In this document: positions 60,940 to 64,000 of the stretch, in pieces
Layout of the letters: each line of letters starts with the position of its first letter
Numbering within the stretch: the stretch's first letter is position 1
Assembly (NCBI GenBank): GCA_963971225.1
Contig: OZ020269.1
Span: forward strand, 23,514,084-23,578,083
DNA: 64,000 nt
Reading direction: 5' to 3'
From: Melieria omissa
Taxonomy: Eukaryota; Arthropoda; Insecta; Diptera; Ulidiidae
Position numbers and translations under genes: made by a program
The notes under the pieces: generated by a model
Seen by the model: only the letters and a program-made list of their open reading frames with translations
What the model was told of the DNA's origin: nothing
The model's database searches: none

Positions 60940-63065
60940 GGGCCCCGCGGCTTCGCACGCAAGCTTTCTTGTTTCCCCCGATACAAATTCTGAACCCAAT
61001 GCTGACCCCGTTAGATTTTGATTTAATAAAAACATATGCCTATTATCTTTGATGTCAAGTGTTTCCAAATATCTTGAAGTCTTGGATTCCCTTTAAATCA
61101 TGAATTTTCACATTTACTCCAAACAAATTCATAACCCTTAGTTTACCACGGTGGATTTCGATTTTCAAAAAAATATGAAAAGCAAATTTTAATTATTTCC
61201 CGATTGAAGTGCTTTTTTGTCTAAGTTTAAAGTCAAAAGGCCCAATAAAGCGTGTTTCTCTATACAAACTGTTAACCCATTGTTTACCCCGTTAGATTTT
61301 CATTAAAAAAAAAATTAAAAACTCATGTCAAATTATTTCTCCCTAAAAATACTTTCACAAAGTTTGAAGTCAGTGGGCCCATTAATTCATGTTTTTTCAC
61401 ATACAAAATTTTAAGCCGTCGTTGACCCCGTCCGATTCTAATATTCGGAAAAATGAAAACCACGTATCGAGTTATTTTACATTTGAAGTACTTTCACCAG
61501 GTTTGAAGTCAAAAGGCTAAAAAAACTGTTTCTCCATACATACTTTTAACCCGTCGTTGATCTAGTTAGATTTGTATTTTGAAAATAATGAGAAACACGA
61601 GTCTAATTTTTTGATTTCAAGTATTTTTACAATTTTTGGAGTCAATAGGCATGACGGCTCGTGTTTTTTTTGAGTTTTCGCGTAAACAAATTTTAACCCA
61701 TTGTTGAGCCAGTTAAATTTTGATTTTCAAAAAATTATAAAATACGTGTCAAATTATTTTTGATCTAGAGTATTTTCAGGAAGTTCGAAATCAATATACA
61801 ACACCTCTTTTTCTTTGTTCATACAACCCCTTAACACATTTGTTGCCCCTTAGACTCCCGTCTTAGCGCAGGTTCATTGTTCAAGATGTACCTACAGTTC
61901 AAATTTCATGTTTGTAGCTTTAGCGGTTTGGGCTGAGTGATGATGAATCAATCAGTCAGTCAGTCAGGACAAACAATCTATGTATATTAAAATTGAGGCG
62001 GTACCACGCCCCCTTGTCCAATGCTCACAACTTTCTTCTAGCAAAATTGTGCTACTAAGCGGCAAGTTTTTACCAAGTTTTTTTTTATGTGGACTTACAG
62101 TACTGCGTAAATTTTTGGGTCATAAGAAATGTGCCACGCCCCTTGTCCACCGCCGATCAATCTCACCAATAGAATGACACATTTATGAGACGACGGTACA
62201 CCAACTTTCAATGCTGTGCGGCTTACAGCTCCGAAGCTATTCCATATAAAAGGTTTGAGTTGTATGTGCGGTGCCACGCCCCCTTGGTAAATACCAGCCC
62301 CATTCCCTCTGTGGAAAGATATGATAAATGGTAAATTCGTACTAAGTTTCATTGATGTGCGAGTAACAGTTACACAATTATGCGAATAGTTTGGGTCCAA
62401 CGCCCATAAAATTCGAACAGTAGAATAACACATCTATGGGGCGACGATACACTAAAGTTCAATGCTGTGCGACTTACAATGCTGCAATTCAATATAAAAG
62501 AAATGAATTGTATGGGCGGTGCCACGCCCCCTTGTTAAATACCCGCCCAATTCCCTCTGCCGAAAGATATGATTAACTGGCAGGTTCATACCAAGTTTCA
62601 TTGATGTAGGACTTACAGTTCTGCTGCATAAAAAATATGCCACGCCCCTTATTCAACGCCCATCAAATTTTAACAGTAGAATGACACATCTATGAAACGA
62701 CGGTACCACAAATTTCAATGCTGTGCGACTTGCAATACCAAAGCTCTTCCATTTAGAAGATTTGAGTTGTATGGGCGGTGCCACACCCCTTTGCTCAATA
62801 CCCACCCGATTCCCTCGGTCGAAGGACATGATTAAATAGTAAGTTTGTACCAAATTTTGTTGATGTGTGACTTATGGTTCCAAAGTTATTGTCTAAAAAT
62901 GTATTCTGGTGGTGCCACGCCTTGTTTTTTCCGACTTTTCTTTTATCCCAAACCTTCGCGTAGCAATTTCGAACAAACCCGCCGAAGGAAGTATCCAATT
63001 TATTCCAGTCGTTTTGAAGTTTTAAGCAACCGAACAAACCAAGATGAATTTTTATACATATAGAT
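60940..63065 (+). repeat. Composite repeat with two internal tandem arrays
   Basis: Starts at ACTAGCTGGGCCCCGCGGCTTCGC (60943), a head sequence seen at many insect repeats, and ends near ATACATATAGAT (63064). Part one (60980-61860) has about seven units of 135-147 bases, each with a block like AACCCGTCGTTGACCCCGTT followed by AGATTTTGATTTT. Part two (61980-62950) has repeated GCGGTGCCACGCCCCCTTG blocks (near 61998, 62131, 62270, 62517, 62637, 62776 and 62912). Between them is a (CAGT)n-like link around 61950. No long coding frame. The superfamily is not assigned. Confidence 0.8.
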
Positions 63066-64000
63066 AAATTAATTTTATATCAATTCAAATTCTTTATTTC
63101 TATAATGGATCGACTTTTAATGTGCAATGCCAAAAGTTAACATTTGTTGTCGAGTGTTGTGTGGCATTAAAACAAAATAAACCAACAACACATAGACATT
63201 TTTTGAGCCCACATGTCACATGTAATTGCATGACACGTATACGACCAGTTGAGCCGCTAGTAATAAAAGTCGCGGCGTAAAAATCTGATATCTGTTAAGT
63301 TATGTGTAAACTTGACACATCTCAGACCCAAGTAAACACCAACTGTAGGCTATGACAAGTTTATGTTATGCAAATATATACACAAAATAAATGTTTGAAT
63401 TATTGTCGCAGCATGAAAGTAGCATAAAATGTAAATAACAACAACAATGCATGTACGGAGGTTTAGGATTGCAGCAGCACGTTTAATAGTATAGTAAAAG
63501 AAAACACTGAGGGTTTATTTCATACTCACACACAGCCATACGAGTACACTTACACACACATACATACATAAAATAATACAACACTTATACCTGCAACATG
63601 ATTAATTGCCACTGATTAATTGCGCTTTAATAACGCACACCAAAATTATATGTGTTGCATTGTTGTTGTTGTACTTTTTACTGTCACTTTCCATGTCGAC
63701 ACTTAATTACTGCACCGTTATTACCAACGACAGCATACAGAATTGCGGCCACACGCTGCTGCACGTGTGGCATTTACGCGTTGGCGTACATGTTGCACAT
63801 GAATGAAGTGTGTGTGAGTCGAGGTGAGAGTGTGAGTTCGAATATTTGTGCTGTCGTTGTATGTGTGTTTACTTCGCTCATATGTAATTAAAACTAGAAT
63901 GCAAACAATTGTTGGACATTTTGTTACTAATTTGCCTGCAACATGTCACACACCCAAACTGTCGTAGAGTCAACGTTACAAACTGCAATAAAAAAACAAC
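63066..64000. other. Right edge, no gene recognised
   Basis: AT-rich with short CA microsatellites (around 63528-63570). Open frames at 63606-63891 lack homology signals. Confidence 0.4.

Overview
This window is nuclear DNA from a higher (brachyceran) fly. All recognisable host genes are Drosophila orthologues with short GT-AG introns (52 to 211 bases, plus one of 2.1 kb), and the DNA between them is AT-rich and full of CA/TG microsatellites and transposon remains. The size of the spacers, the piggyBac-like TTAA elements and the diverged but clearly schizophoran proteins suggest a tephritid fruit fly. That placement is inference, and no species was determined.

The left third (about 0.9-34 kb) is gene-dense. 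From left to right it holds: the first coding exon of an unidentified minus-strand gene (901-1089); Phax, the snRNA export adaptor (minus, 2141-3838); Vang/strabismus, the planar-polarity four-pass membrane protein (plus, 4873-6744); a PGM2-type phosphopentomutase/phosphoglucomutase (minus, 10779-12726); tsunagi/Y14 of the exon junction complex (plus, 14859-15440), convergent with Mys45A/SDA1, a 60S ribosome biogenesis factor (minus, 15780-18193); two head-to-head DHHC palmitoyltransferase paralogues (minus 18883-20055, plus 21174-22080); PTCD3/mS39, a mitochondrial ribosomal PPR protein (minus, 22369-24467); GstE14/noppera-bo, the ecdysteroidogenic glutathione transferase (plus, 25405-28504); and a tandem paralogue of it (plus, 29224-33604).

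The most unusual object is that paralogue. A GST domain of about 230 residues is fused, in the same open reading frame, to a tail of about 1,130 residues built from two tandem-repeat arrays. One has about 19-20 units of 14 residues. The other has about 78 units of five residues (Asn-Gly-Ile-Gln-x) whose 15-base phase is never broken. At the position of the nobo catalytic Asp the paralogue has His. I know of no described GST with this architecture.

The right half (34-64 kb) has no recognisable host exon. It contains a decayed mariner-type transposase, degraded LINE pieces, a pentanucleotide array of about 0.6 kb, and a recent 5'-truncated R1-clade LINE with an intact ORF2 sitting inside an (ACAT)n microsatellite, like Waldo. 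It also holds three families of short piggyBac-like elements with TTAA ends (one family has a further copy at 9.9 kb), a degenerate tandem array, a strong foldback sequence, and a composite repeat of about 2.1 kb with an inverted relative at 37.4 kb. Much of this half could be intron or intergenic DNA of genes outside the window.
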